The position numbers and the translations under genes were made by a program. The notes beneath the pieces were generated by a model, which saw only the letters and a program-made list of their open reading frames with translations, searched no databases and was not told where the DNA came from. This document shows, one piece after another, positions 35,472 to 47,860 of a stretch of DNA of 64,000 nucleotides (position 1 is its first letter; every line of letters begins with the position of its first letter). The DNA is from Imbricaverruca yamaguchii (Eukaryota; Arthropoda; Thecostraca; Neoverrucidae): the NCBI GenBank assembly GCA_034440575.1, contig JAOTOL010001644.1, positions 2,646,501 to 2,710,500 on the forward strand. Reading direction: 5' to 3'.

Positions 35472-35894
35472 ATGCTGCGTTGTGCAGAAAACATCGAGAA
35501 ATTTGGGTTTCTACCGAAGTTTGATTGTCACCACCATGCCTCCGGGTTACCATGGTCTCCTTCCCATCAAGTTAGTTTCGGCGTTGTAAACCCAACTGAC
35601 AAGGAGCAGTTCAACAAGGGGCAGTCTAGTTGGGTCGTCTTGAAGCATGTCGAGCTGAAAAGGTTGAACCTCGTGAGGAGGGTTTTCCGTCTTCACGTCT
35701 TTCCCAACAATCCCGGACATGTACATAAGGCTAACGCTCTCCACACGCTGGCCCAATATATCTACGGGAAGTGCAGGACAATTCGCGGGAAGAAGATGAT
35801 GGCCTGGATCGCCATCGTGGATTGGCAATGCCTTTCAGTGCCTGGTTCGAAGGGTCCGTGGACGGCGCAGCCTCCTTTGAGATGTGACCAGTGA
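35472..35894 (+). other. Unrecognised coding-like open frame
   Basis: A 140-codon open frame in unique sequence. The segments FGVVNPTDKEQFNKGQSSWV, HVELKRLNLVRRVFRLHVF and KANALHTLAQYIYGKC look protein-like rather than repetitive, but I cannot assign a family. A second open frame at 35979-36224 follows after stops, so this may be a mobile-element remnant. The opposite strand is also open (35547-35828), which weakens the case. Confidence 0.25.
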
Positions 35895-36259
35895 TGTGGC
35901 CAGCTGTACGGCATCAATCAACTCGTCGCCGGCACTGGTTCCAACAAATCAGCGCAAACCCTCACGTGACTACCAGTCATGAACTTTTTGCACCACAATT
36001 TTGATGAGAGGACCATCTCCCTAAGGGGAGCATCTCATGAGAGGACCATCTCAATCAACAGCGGACACCACTGGCCTCCCTACAGTTCAGGCCTCTTGGC
36101 CTCCCAGGCCTCAGGTCTATTGCTTTCGGTCGCAGGTCATGATGCACTTGGTGAAATGGGAAACTCAGATTGTTTCCCAGTTGAAGATGGTAGTGAAGGG
36201 TTTCGCTCGGAACATGGGCAATGAAGACCTGATCCAGGTGGGCGGTGTCATACCAGCGC

Positions 36260-36261
<2 letters not shown>

Positions 36262-36342
<81 letters not shown>

Positions 36343-36465
36343 TATATATATATATATATGTATAATATATATATATACAATATATCTAATACATATACGT
36401 ATGTATTATATATATCATATATATTATATATTATATACATTATGTATATATAATATATCTAATGT
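36262..36465. repeat. (TA)n microsatellite with degenerate TATA-rich extension
   Basis: About 75 bp of pure TA, then ACACATATATA, TATGTATAATATATA and similar self-complementary sequence. Confidence 0.96.
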
Positions 36466-37326
36466 AGTGACAAGGAAATGGAGAGCATGACAGGAAGCGC
36501 AGCGATAGCCGGCTAAATGGATGTAGTGGGCGTAACGGGCGAGACGAAGCCAACTCCAACAGCTGTGTCGCACAGATAACCAGCTCACGATCTTTCAACA
36601 GTGGCGGCTGCGCCGGCCCGTGCCGAATTGGCAGGCGGCGGCGCGCGTCATCTACGGCGGGAGGCTATCTGGCCGGTGCCGGCCTGTACGTGTGTGCCGC
36701 CGGTCGGCGCCGGCACCGCCATCTGACGGCGGTCGGGTGGTGGTGGTGGTGGTGGTTGGGTGGTGGTGGTGGTGGTGGCGGCGGCGGCGGCGGCGCGGCC
36801 GCGGTCGACTCCGATCGGAGGTCGGCGCCCGCTCCGCTCCACCTGGGAGGGCAGACGGAGCCGGCGACCAGTGCGGGGGCGTCGGCGGGGCAGGATTTGG
36901 CCGACGGTCGGGTCAAACCTGTGCTGTTGTCAGAGGTCGCCACGCGAGGACGCCGCCGACCGGATTGCTTTCGATGCCGAGGATCGGTTTGACGAGCCGT
37001 GTGTCGACCCGTCTGGAAAATCGCACTTTCGGAGGCACGGAAACCCGCACGAGATGATGAATAGCATAGACATCACTGCTTTTCCGATTACCGAGTGAAC
37101 ATGCAAATACGTGTAAAGAATGAACTTGCAAATGTGTGTTAAGCCACAAGGTGGTCCTTGTAACAGCATGCCCGCCGCAAGGTGAGCCTTGTAAACATGT
37201 ATCACGTCACAAGATAAGCCTTGGCTACTCAACTAGCTTCAGGAGCAGAGGTGATGATGTGTGCTGCGGTTCGACAGTGGTGTTGTTTGCGCCGTGCCAA
37301 GTGCAGCCCACGGGTGTAGCGCGATT
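36466..37326. other. GC-rich block with GGT/GGC triplet runs, then unique DNA
   Basis: 36600-37000 is CpG-dense and includes (GGT)n then (GGC)n at 36737-36797. Open frames here are poly-Val, Trp/Gly or Pro artefacts. No gene was assigned. Confidence 0.45.
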
Positions 37327-37354
37327 ACCGAGACCGAGACCGAGACCGAGACCA
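37327..37354. repeat. (GACCGA)n short repeat
   Basis: Four to five tandem GAGACC units. Confidence 0.9.
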
Positions 37355-38582
37355 TGCTCTCGACCGACTAGAGATCCACCGTTTCGTCCCTCAGGAGCCT
37401 CTCATTAAACATCTTCAAAGGCGGTGTCTCATACATTTACGACGTCAGCTTTTACGAAACAGCCAAATAACTAGAAGCTAATTCCACGAGTGCTTATCCT
37501 ATTCACTCACGCCAGCTAAGGACTATACCCAACGCTTTATAACTCAGCAAGTAGCTGTCTACATGTAATGCGGAACTTGGCTGGGCGCCGAACCCCTGAC
37601 AGCAGGTGGGCGCGCACACGACTACCCTCGCTGGTTGCTACACGCCAACTCATTCATTAGGCTTAGACTGCGCCTTCTGATGCCCATTCGTTCCGAGACT
37701 CGCCTGGAGCCAAGTCTATTTCCAGCTAATATCACCTTCATGAAAAGCCGAAAGAGAACACAGGGCTCAATTAGCGAAATAGCATCCATTTTTCATGCAG
37801 TCGTGGCGAAGCTGCGGTTCGTTGCCTGCGTACCGAAGTCAACTTCTGACGCTCGTTACTAATGAAACATGCCGTATAAATATAGCTGCACCTAAATGTT
37901 CTGGCTTGTCGGGCGGGTCTCGTCATGGACGCCCGACTGCGGGCGGGAATTTCCGCCCGCCGGTGGCCGTCGGCGTCGGCGGCTGGCGGCCCTGGCAGGG
38001 TGTACGTCTGGGCGCACAGTCACGAGCCCCCGCGGTGTTACGTCTCAGTCGGCTGACGCGCGGCAGCTGGCCGATACGCGCTGTGCGTACCACCGCCGCC
38101 GTGTGACATGGAACTGTACTTTCGCCATGCAGCCATGCAACCGCTGCACATGTATGGCGGAGTAGAGCCGTCGATCGAGTCCCCCCCCCCCCCGAAGTGT
38201 TCGTGTCGCAACAGGTAGTACCGGAACATGATTGACCCAGCTTGGGCAGAGTGCACGTTCGGCTGCCCACTGATCAGGACAGATGCGGCTGAACAGCGGA
38301 GCGGAGCAGACGTGGTATGTGGACGGTGATGACGGTGTCGGATGTCAAACGTGGTATGTGGACGGTGATGGCCGTTTCGGATGTCAATGATAGTGGTGTC
38401 GGATGTCAGACGACCAAGTCGGATGGCCAACGTCAGCCAACAGGGCGTGTGACGTCATTGGCTCGATGCGACGTCCGCAGACATTATCCTGGACTTCAAA
38501 ATACTTATTTGACGCCCCCTCTAATCCTTTTATGTATCGCCCCCAAAGCATCAATGGCAAGAACCACTCAAGCTCAGTTCCC
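37355..38582. other. Unique DNA with GC-rich stretch and a C13 run
   Basis: 37900-38110 is CpG-rich; 38181-38193 is an uninterrupted run of 13 C. GTGGTATGTGGACGGTGATG is duplicated at about 38312 and 38350. A CRE/CCAAT-like TGACGTCATTGGCT is near 38450. Confidence 0.45.
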
Positions 38583-38910
38583 CAGATCCGGCAGGGATTG
38601 TCGGACCGAAATTCGGCTGCGGGTCCGGCAAAATTTGGGCTGCGGGTTCGGCAAAAATTCCATTGCGAGTTCGGCAAAAATTATATTGCGGGTTCGGCAA
38701 AAATTCGCCTGTGGATTCTCCAAAAATTATACTGCGGGTTCGGCAAAAATTCGACTGCGGGTTCGGCAAAAATTCGGCTGCAGGTCAGGCAAAAGTTCGG
38801 CTATTGGTCCAGAAAAAAAATATACTGGTGGTCCGGCAAAAATTTAACTGGGGTTCGGCAAAAAATCGGCTGTTGGTCCGGGGAAAAATTCGGATGCCGG
38901 TCAGGAATTA
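38583..38910. repeat. 23-bp minisatellite (about 14 copies)
   Basis: The unit is GCGGGTTCGGCAAAAATTCG plus about three bases, with diverging edges (GGTCCGGCAAAAATT). It mixes a GC-rich half and an A-rich half. Confidence 0.93.
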
Positions 38911-39666
38911 TTTCAAATGCGGTGTGAATCGGGGACATTGGGCATCCGGAATCGGCTGTTTTTTTCGGGTGTCCGACATTTGTGGAAAGTAAAATATTGC
39001 TGATGTCTGATAGCTGTATAATTCACAGAGTAGGCTTCTGTGAGCAATTACAGACGCATTACATACAAGTTTATACATGGCAATCTGGTCCTCGCGGCAA
39101 GTTGCTGTGGCTTGTTGTGAGCACCTTGAAAAACATTGCCTTCATGCATTAATATCAATAATATGCTAAGTGATGCTCTGAGGTCACAAAGCACGACGCT
39201 TAGCAGTCACATCAGTCGCGTCAGTCCCGTCAGCAGCGGTCTCGGCCTACAATTCCGGATGACACTATATGCATACTGCCAAATTCAACTTTACTCTTTA
39301 AACACTTATGCTGAGGGATTTACGGATTCGCACATTTGCCGGTCCGGTAATTTTTGCCGACGCGTTGTGAGCCTGGGCAAACAGTCACGAGTGATCATCT
39401 GGAGAGTCAGTGACAGAGCTGCAGTTCAGACCGATGACGCGGACAGGTCGCGTGACGTGTGGCCGCTAGCCGACCGGGGATCGGTGATGTGAGGTTGGCC
39501 AAGGTCAGTAATTACACTGTGGCACGACATTCCGGAAACATCGACACCGCTCGATGGAAGTGCCATGCTTACAGCGATGTCAGCCGTCTCGAGTCGGGTC
39601 CAGTTCGCTGCTGCCTCGGAGCTCACTGAACACAGAAATGTCCCGGTGTGGCGACATTACGCACGC
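38911..39666. other. Unique DNA
   Basis: Nothing recognised between the 23-bp and 22-bp arrays. Confidence 0.5.
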
Positions 39667-41755
39667 CGAGCAGGGATGTGGCACCGTCTGAACAGGCATG
39701 TGGCACCGTCTGAACAGGCATGTAGCACCGTCTGAACAGGCAGGTGGCACCGTCTGAACAGGCAGGTGGCACCGTCTGAGCAGACATGTGGCACCGTCTG
39801 AACAGGCAGGTGGCACCGTCTGAACAGGCAGGTGGCACCGTCTGAACAGGCAGGTGGCACCGTCTGAACAGGCATGTAGCACCGTCTGAACAGGCAGGTG
39901 GCACCGTCTGAACAGGCAGGTGGCACCGTCTGAACAGGCAGGTGGCACCGTCTGAACAGGCATGTGGCACCGTCTGAACAGGCAGGTGGCACCGTCTGAA
40001 CAGGTATGTGGCACCGTCTGAACAGGCAGGTGGCACCGTCTGAACAGGCATGTGGCACCGTCTGAACAGGCAGGTGGCACCGTCGGAACAGGCAGGTGGC
40101 ACCGTCTGAGCAGGCAGGTGGCACCGTCTGAACAGGCAGGTGGCACCGTCTGAACAGGCAGGTGGCACCGTCTGAACAGGCAGGTGGCACCGTCTGAACA
40201 GGCAGGTGGCACCGTCTGAACAGGCAGGTGGCACCGTCTGAACAGGCAGGTGGCACCGTCTGAACAGGCAGGTGGCACCGTCTGAACAGGCAGGTGGCAC
40301 CGTCTGAACAGGCAGGTGGCACCGTCTGAACAGGCAGGTGGCACCGTCTGAACAGGCAGGTGGCACCGTCTGAACAGGCAGGTGGCACCGTCTGAACAGG
40401 CAGGTGGCACCGTCTGAACAGGCAGGTGGCACCGTCTGAACAGGCAGGTGGCACCGTCTGAACAGGCAGGTGGCACCGTCTGAACAGGCAGGTGGCACCG
40501 TCTGAACAGGCAGGTGGCACCGTCTGAACAGGCAGGTGGCACCGTCTGAACAGGCAGGTGGCACCGTCTGAACGGAGGTGGCACCGTCTGAACAGGCAGG
40601 TGGCACCGTCTGAACAGGCAGGTGGCACCGTCTGAAGCAGGCAGGTGGCACCGTCTGAACAGGCAGGTGGCACCGTCTGAACAGGCAGGTGGCACCGTCT
40701 GAACAGGCAGGTGGCACCGTCTGAGCAGGCATGTAGCACCGTCTGAACAGGCAGGTGGCACCGTCTGAACAGGCAGGTGGCACCGTCTGAACAGGCAGGT
40801 GGCACCGTCTGAACAGGCAGGTGGCACCGTCTGAACAGGCATGTGGCACCGTCTGAACAGGCAGGTGGCACCGTCTGAACAGGCAGGTGGCACCGTCTGA
40901 ACAGGCAGGTGGCACCGTCTGAACAGGCAGGTGGCACCGTCTGAACAGGCAGGTGGCACCGTCTGAGCAGGCATGTGGCACCGTCTGAACAGGCAGGTGG
41001 CACCGTCTGAACAGGCAGGTGGCACCGTCTGAACAGGCAGGTGGCACCGTCTGAACAGGTATGTGGCACCGTCTGAGCAGGTATGTGGCACCGTCTGAGC
41101 AGGTATGTGGCACCGTCTGAACAGGCATGTGGCACCGTCTGAGCGGGTATGTGGCACCGTCTGAACAGGCATGTGACACCGTCTGAACAGGCAGGTGGCA
41201 CCGTCTGAACAGGCAGGTGGCACCGTCTGAACAGGTATGTGGCACCGTCTGAACAGGCATGTGGCACCGTCTGAACAGGTATGTGGCACCGTCTGAGCAG
41301 GTATGTGGCACCGTCTGAGCAGGTATGTGGCACCGTCTGAGCAGGTATGTGGCACCGTCTGAACAGGCATGTGGCACCGTCTGAGCGGGTATGTGGCACC
41401 GTCTGAACAGGCATGTGACACCGTCTGAACAGGCAGGTGGCACCGTCTGAACAGGCAGGTGGCACCGTCTGAACAGGCATGTGACACCGTCTGAACAGGC
41501 AGGTGGCACCGTCTGAACAGGCATGTGGCACCGTCTGAACAGGCAGGTGGCACCGTCTGAGCAGGTATGTGGCACCGTCTGAGCAGGCATGTGGCACCGT
41601 CTGAGCTGGCAGGTGGCACCGTCTGAACAGGCATGTGACACCGTCTGAGCAGACATGTGGCACCGTCTGAGCAGGCAGGTGGAACCGTCTGAGCAGACAT
41701 GTGGCACCGTCTGAGCAGGCAGGTGGCACCGTCTGAGCAGGCAGGTGGCACTCTC
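39667..41755. repeat. 22-bp minisatellite, about 95 copies (2.1 kb)
   Basis: The unit is GCACCGTCTGAACAGGCAGG plus TG. The centre (about 40100-40560) is nearly homogeneous. The distal end (about 41060-41750) is enriched for GTATGTG, GAGCAGG and GACACCG variants. One shortened unit is near 40571 and one lengthened unit (GAAGCAGG) near 40634. All three minus-strand frames are open for over 700 codons because no unit contains a minus-strand stop. This is not coding evidence. Confidence 0.98.
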
Positions 41756-42051
41756 GCCGTCTCGCCACCATGTCAAGCAAATCAGCAGCGTCGCATATGT
41801 CGATGGTGGCCCACGCCACGGCACTCACGCTGCATTGTCCACGCGAACCAAGCGCCTGGCTCTCCCCGCTGCAGCCATGAAATCCCGACCGCTGACGAAA
41901 CGCTTAGAAAGCCTAGAGCGCCGCGACCCCAGACCATCAGCGACATTTTGCGGTGTAAGTGGCAGGATGAGCGTGGGCCAGTAGTGACGTGGTCAGCATC
42001 TCTGACCAGAGTGGCAGACCCGTGTCGGGCACAACTCCGCGTAATGTCCCC
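41756..42051. other. Unique DNA between two arrays
   Basis: About 300 bp of moderately GC-rich sequence without a recognised gene. Confidence 0.5.
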
Positions 42052-42672
42052 CACTGCAGACATCTCACAGACATCCCACACACCGACAGCGTTACGTCAG
42101 AGATACCGCCATTATCCCACTACAGACATCCCACACACCGACAGCGTTACGTCAGAGCTACCGCCATTGTCCCACTACAGACATCCTACATGCCGACAGC
42201 GTTACGTCAGAGCCACTGTCATTGTCCCACTACAGACATCCCACACACCGACAGCGTTACGTCAGAGCCACTGTCATTGTCCCACTACAGACATCCCACA
42301 CACCGACAGCGTTACGTCAGAGCCACTGTCATTGTCCCACTACAGACATCCCACACACCGACAGCGTTACGTCAGAGCCACTGTCATTGTCCCACTACAG
42401 ACATCCCACACACCGACAGCGTTACGTCAGAGCCACTGTCATTGTCCCACTACAGACATCCCACACACCGACAGCGTGACGTCAGAGCCACTCATTGTCC
42501 CACTACAGACATCCCACAGACATCCCACACACCGACAGCGTTACGTCAGAGTTACCGCCATTGTCCCACTACAGACATCCTACATGCCGACAGCGTTACG
42601 TCAGAGCCACTCATTGTCCCACTACAGACATCCCACAGACATCCCACACACCGACAGCGTTACGTCAGAGCC
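42052..42672. repeat. 55-bp minisatellite carrying a CRE-like site (about 11 copies)
   Basis: Units run ACATCCCACACACCGACAGC, GTTACGTCAGAGCC, then ACTGTCATTGTCCCACTACAG. Each has TTACGTCA (reverse TGACGTAA). Two copies carry an extra CAGACATCCCACA duplication and a shortened ACTCATTG segment (near 42485 and 42610), a compound variant that occurs twice. Confidence 0.95.
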
Positions 42673-43227
42673 GCCGCCACCGTCAGAGCGGTGCCGACGC
42701 CGCCTCCTCCTCGCCAGCGTCGTGACCGACCGACGGGCCGAATCTCGGCAAATCGCACGACCGTGGGTGGCCGCCGTGTCGACAGCACCTGGCCGGCGCC
42801 CTGTGTAGTGCAGATGGTGCCTGCACAGTGCGCAGTGGACGGCGCACACAGCCCGAGCGAGGTCACATCGGCGGTGCGTCGTCCGGGGAGCAGGTGCCAG
42901 GCGTGCGTGGGGCCGGTGGAAGATGGTGTGCACCTCTGCGGTTGCCGTCGACATGTGGCCAGATGAGACCAAGTCGGCCAATTCATCAGGGAATATGTAT
43001 CGTGTTTATAGTGCGTGTCTAGATGTTGGCCATTTCGTGAGGATATTTGTACCGGCTTTATAGTACGTGTCTAGATATCAGGCCATGAGCCCGTAGGCCA
43101 TTCGTTAGCAAGGTCCGCATCCAGCTGATCTTGCCCACACCCCACCAGCGTTGGGTAAGCTTACCGTCGGTCTTGTCGAAGGCGGGCCGCTGAAGGTTGA
43201 TCATGACCCCCAAGGTCAGGATCATTC
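42673..43227. other. Unique GC-rich DNA
   Basis: No gene is recognisable. Two diverged copies of a GTGTCTAGAT...GGCCAT stretch occur near 43014 and 43067. Confidence 0.45.
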
Positions 43228-43232
43228 ACACA

Positions 43233-43311
<79 letters not shown>
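43228..43311. repeat. (CA)n(TA)n compound microsatellite
   Basis: About 22 CA units followed by about 18 TA units. Confidence 0.97.
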
Positions 43312-43312
<1 letters not shown>

Positions 43313-43825
43313 CAACCAAGTTGTTCCATCCAACATCAACACTTCACACTGCACTCACTGCTCTCTTTAAAAGCAGCGGAAAATTGATCAGTCGTTGCAT
43401 GTGAAGCCGTCTAGAAACATAGCTGGCATGCACGTAGCCTGTGGTGATGTGGGCAACATCAAGCCATTGTGCGCCACGGTCGCACACATATGTCAAGCAA
43501 CTTCACTTAAGGGTCCGCTGCAGGCAATAAGCTTCTTCAGAAGCTGCCTCGGAAGTGTCCTCGACAGCCGATTTCGACTCGAATTGCCCCATAAAGTAAA
43601 AATACCAGTGTAGCGGACGCCGGCGGCTCATCTCGCCCGGCCGGGCTGCACAATACATAGCTGCTCGGCCAGCTGGCACAAAGAAGCGGTCCGGCCTTGC
43701 GTCACATTCCGGCCCGCAACGAGGACGAGCCGTTCCAGTCCAGCCGGCCGCCTGGACCGCTGCGCAGCCGACCTTTTTGCCAGCCCATTCTCCGTCTGAG
43801 ATGATGCACGGCGCTGTCTGACCCG
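43312..43825. other. Unique DNA
   Basis: The second half is GC-rich; no gene was recognised. Confidence 0.45.
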
Positions 43826-44606
43826 AGCACGTGGTCAGTCAGCCAGCCGGACGTAGTATCCATCACGCCGCTGGTGGACAGTCTGCCGGTCAGCCTGATG
43901 TAGTATCCATCACGCCGCTGGTGGACAGGCAGTCTGCTGGTCAGCCTGATGTAGTATCCATCACGCCGCTGGTGGACAGTCTGCCGGTCAGCCTGATGTA
44001 GTATCCATCACGCCGCTGGTGGACAGTCTGCCGGTCAGCCTGATGTAGTATCCATCACGCCGCTGGTGGACAGTCTGCCGGTCAGCCTGATGTAGTATCC
44101 ATCACGCCGCTGGTGGACAGTCTGCCGGTCAGCCTGATGTAGTATCCATCACACGCCGCTGGTGGACAGTCTGCCGGTCAGCCTGATGTAGTATCCATCA
44201 CGCCGCTGGTGGACAGGCAGTCTGCCGGTCAGCCGGACGTAGTATCCATCACGCCGCTGGTGGACAGTCTGCCGGTCAGCCGGAGTGTATCAGTGGTGGA
44301 CAGTCTGCCGGTCAGCCTGATGTAGTATCCATCACGCCGCTGGTGGACAGTCTGCCGGTCAGCCTGATGTAGTATCAATCACGCCGCTGGTGGACAGGCA
44401 GTCTGCTGGTCAGCCTGATGTAGTATCCATCACGCCGCTGGTGGACAGTCTGCCGGTCAGCCTGATGTAGTATCCATCACGCCGCTGGTGGACAGTCTGC
44501 CGGTCAGCCTGATGTAGTATCAATCACGCCGCTGGTGGACAGTCTGCCGGTCAGCCTGATGTAGTATCCATCACGCCGCTGGTGGACAGGCAGTCTGCTG
44601 GCCAGC
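43826..44606. repeat. 47-bp minisatellite (about 16 copies)
   Basis: Units run GTCAGCCTGATGTAGTATCC, ATCACGCCGCTGGTGGACAG and TCTGCCG. Several copies have an extra GCAG (GGACAGGCAGTCTGC), and one near 44280 is truncated (GGAGTGTATCAGTGG). Confidence 0.96.
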
Positions 44607-46899
44607 CGAGAAAACGCGCTATACTGGCGATATTCTTGTCGGAACGACAGGAGCTCAACATGATCACTCTAATTCGATTATGGGAAACGTGCTGGTCAGC
44701 ACATAATTATCTTATTCATGGCCAGTGGCGAATCCAAAGTTAAATATTGGGAATCAAACGTATTCAAAAGGCGTCGCGTGGGGCTTCATAAAATTGTGTA
44801 GGAAAGATGCAAAAGTGTAATCCCTGTGAGTTTAAAGCTTATTCAACGACAAACGGAAGCGATAAGCTCATCGGAAAGCTGAGTTCAAAGCTCACCGGAA
44901 TTGCGAATTCCGTGCGCCAGCCGCCAGCTGCCGCTTAGGGTGCTCCACTGGTCAGAGCGACTCGGCCTCGCCTCATGGTGGGAGATGGGCGTGGAGACGA
45001 CACGCTCGCCGCAAATGACAATCAATCGATTTCCATCGACACCCGGTGATGGTCGCCGTCGAGCATCCACTGGCAGTGTACGACAGCGGCGCACCGATGC
45101 CAACCAGTGGTGTGGACCAGTGGTGACGTGGCCAACTATTGCGCGGCAGTCGCTGCGATGGTGGTGACCTCGCCAGCATCTGGGGGTCACCATGTGACCG
45201 CGCTGACCTCACCGCCAGCGGGCGCAGCTCGTCGCACACCCTCACCGGCCTCCCCTGTGGTAGGGGATGGACGCGACCGATGTGTGTGAAGAGTCTCAAA
45301 TTGGCATCATACCACTGCTGCTGCACCGGCCTCCCCTGCGGGCGGGAATGGACGCGACCGATGGAAGTGAAGAGCTTCGTCGAATTTACATCACAGCGCT
45401 GGTCAGCAGCTAGAACGGCGTGCGGTCGGCGTCACAAAAACCCACCGTGTAAATGGATAAACCACGGAAATGGCCGCCAAGAAAAACGCGGACAAAAAGC
45501 CCGCGTCTCAATTACGCGCCCGGATTTGTGCCGTCAATTATTTGCCCTTTTTTTGGCGCGACGGGGCGATAAGAGTCTCGCACCTATGCTGACCCGTGCT
45601 CTTATATTGGGGCATCAAAGAGCGGGCGAGTAAACATCGTTACTCGGGTCAGGGTTGAGCTGGGCCATAGTGCGTGCGATAGATATGCACAAAGGAGAGA
45701 AAAAGACTTCTCGGCGCTCTCAGAGACCATTCGGGACGCATCCAGGTCACATGGCCCACTCAGACGAGCATGTGGCTGGCTTTTAGTGCCGGTTTCTGAC
45801 ACCTCTTAACATCCATGAATACCAGACCCTGGTTGGTTGCCCCAGCGAATCTTTCGTGGCAGATCGCATGCTGGTCGCTCTGTTTGTTCATCTAGCAAAA
45901 GCATGCCCCCAGCTCACGGATCCCACTGGTTCTTTCATCCAAGCATGCTCTTGGCTTTTCGTCATCATTGGCTCTTTCACAAAGTCAGATCATTGGCTTC
46001 TGACTCTTATTAGTTCATTCGTATAAGACAAGTAAAAACTATCGACCAAAACGAGAAATATGCTCATCAAGAATTAATTAAGGCTGCATTTGTTGAGGAC
46101 CGGCTTCAAATCGTGCAAATGAACTACTTTGTTCGAGCTATTAGCCACTTTTTCACTGCTGACGCAGCTAAAGGTCGACAGATATAGCTTCTACTTGGGT
46201 CAGTATCATGCAAAGCGGAAATACTCTGAGATTGCAGGTTACCACTAAACGAGCGTGATAATGACGTGTTCTATTCAACTAAACGAATGAAAAGGAAACT
46301 TTGGAAGAAGAATATGAGGTTTACATTTGCAAAGTTGTACCAAAATAGTAATGGTTGCTTTTTTGGAGGGAATGTATACTCCTGTCTTCTACCTTTTCAT
46401 CACTGAAATAACGAGCGCTGGCAACGGCACAATGGTCGTTGGCGATCATGACAGAGAATCTTGAGCTATCACTGATTATCACCACTGAGCCGAGTTGCGC
46501 ATTTTGGTGACCAAATTTGTCATTCGGCTATCCTGTCAACAATATTATCGCTCGCTCAACCTTGTGTTACAAAAATAGCTCCACAAAGAAGACGCCAGTG
46601 TGTCGTTATGCTTCCACTGTAAAATGGTCACAGAAGCTTATTGTATTTGCGCTTTAGCTTCAAGCTATAGTCTGACGTGCTGACTCTTCGAAGAAGTGCT
46701 GACATTCATGCGGCATATTATCAGATGTTCAATACATAGTCTGTTTAATTATAACGGTCCGCGGCTCGACAGCAAAAGAGGAACGAAAAACGGAATATTA
46801 ATCACCGAGGGATACCACCAGCCATTAGTTGTGTAGCTTAAACAATGGCTAAAAAGCATACCACTTCATAGTATGCGCGAACCTCGTGAACCGAAATAC
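44607..46899. other. Unique DNA
   Basis: No gene was assigned. A short direct duplication of CCGGCCTCCCCTG...GGACGCGACCGATG occurs near 45246 and 45327. Confidence 0.45.
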
Positions 46900-47426
46900 G
46901 GTCTGGCCGTTCGAACGCCACACACAGCCTGGTGCGCGGCACACTGACCTTCCAGGGTATGGCCACCCCGCCTCAGGAAACAGGCGACAGACCCGGCCTC
47001 GACCCGGTCTCAGGTCGGCGGACAGCCGACCAGTTCATCAGCGGTCGACTCGTGACCCACGGTGCCGCCAATGCGAAGCACAATCAGGCCGTCCACCGGA
47101 GACCGTCTATACCCCGTCGGGCGCGACTCGCTCCAAATCACGCGGAGCTCACGTCGTCGGCGCCGACGCCGTCGACGCCGACACGTCGGTCACGGTCAGC
47201 TTCGGAGCCGACGAGACCCTTGTGCCGGCCGCGAGGGCGGAGGCTGCGCTTCCGCTAGGGTCGGCTCGGGAGAATGAGACGTGTGGATTGAAGTTCGGCG
47301 ACACATTGAAGCCCAGGCCGGGACTCGCCTAATGGAAGGGTGCTGCTCAACTAACAGGCCACTCGCCTAATTGAAGGGTGACACGTGCTATAACCAGCAT
47401 CCTCCTCCAATTCGGGTACACTCGGC
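46900..47426. other. GC-rich, CpG-dense block
   Basis: Dense CG dinucleotides, including CGTCGGCGCCGACGCCGTCG near 47154. A possible CpG island; no exon was assigned. Confidence 0.4.
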
Positions 47427-47860
47427 GGCATGTCAAGACATGTTGGTGAAAAGACTTCACGATTCCGTGGTGGTGAGAATGCGCGTTTTACCGGTGAAAG
47501 ATTAACAAAATTCCTTAGGGCTAGTTCAGTTCACACTATGACTAGAGGCGCAGCCAAAAGGCATATCATGCCCTCTTCACTCGGCGGCTTATCATGCTAC
47601 ATGTGATACACTCAGCAACATATGACGTCACGGAATACACTCATCGACATATGACGTAACTGGATACACCCAGCGAGATATGATGTCACGGGATATACTC
47701 AGCGGCATATCATGTCACGTGTGGTACATTCAGCGGCATATCGAGACGTGCTGGTGAGAACCTAGATTATTTCGTGGCAGTGAAGATGTGCGTTTTTCCA
47801 GCCTAAAATCAACAAAAACCGTTAATCCTGGTCAAGTTGACATCTATAACTATACGCGCA
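47427..47860. repeat. Diverged duplication bracketing a 29-bp repeat
   Basis: About 135 bp at 47427-47560 (GGCATGTCAAGACATGTTGG ...) is repeated in diverged form at 47725-47860 (GGCATATCGAGACGTGCTGG ...), both continuing into GCGTTTT and AACAAAA words. Between them, 47567-47740, are about six 29-bp units with TATGACGTCACGG or TATGATGTCACGG, spaced exactly 29 bp (47621, 47650, 47679, 47708). Confidence 0.8.

Noticed and set aside
39667..41755. CRISPR-like array
   Set aside because: Repeats are contiguous with no unique spacers, and the DNA is eukaryotic.
39580..41828. Three overlapping minus-strand open frames of over 720 codons
   Set aside because: They are the three readings of the 22-bp array. 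The unit contains no minus-strand stop and all frames are equally open.
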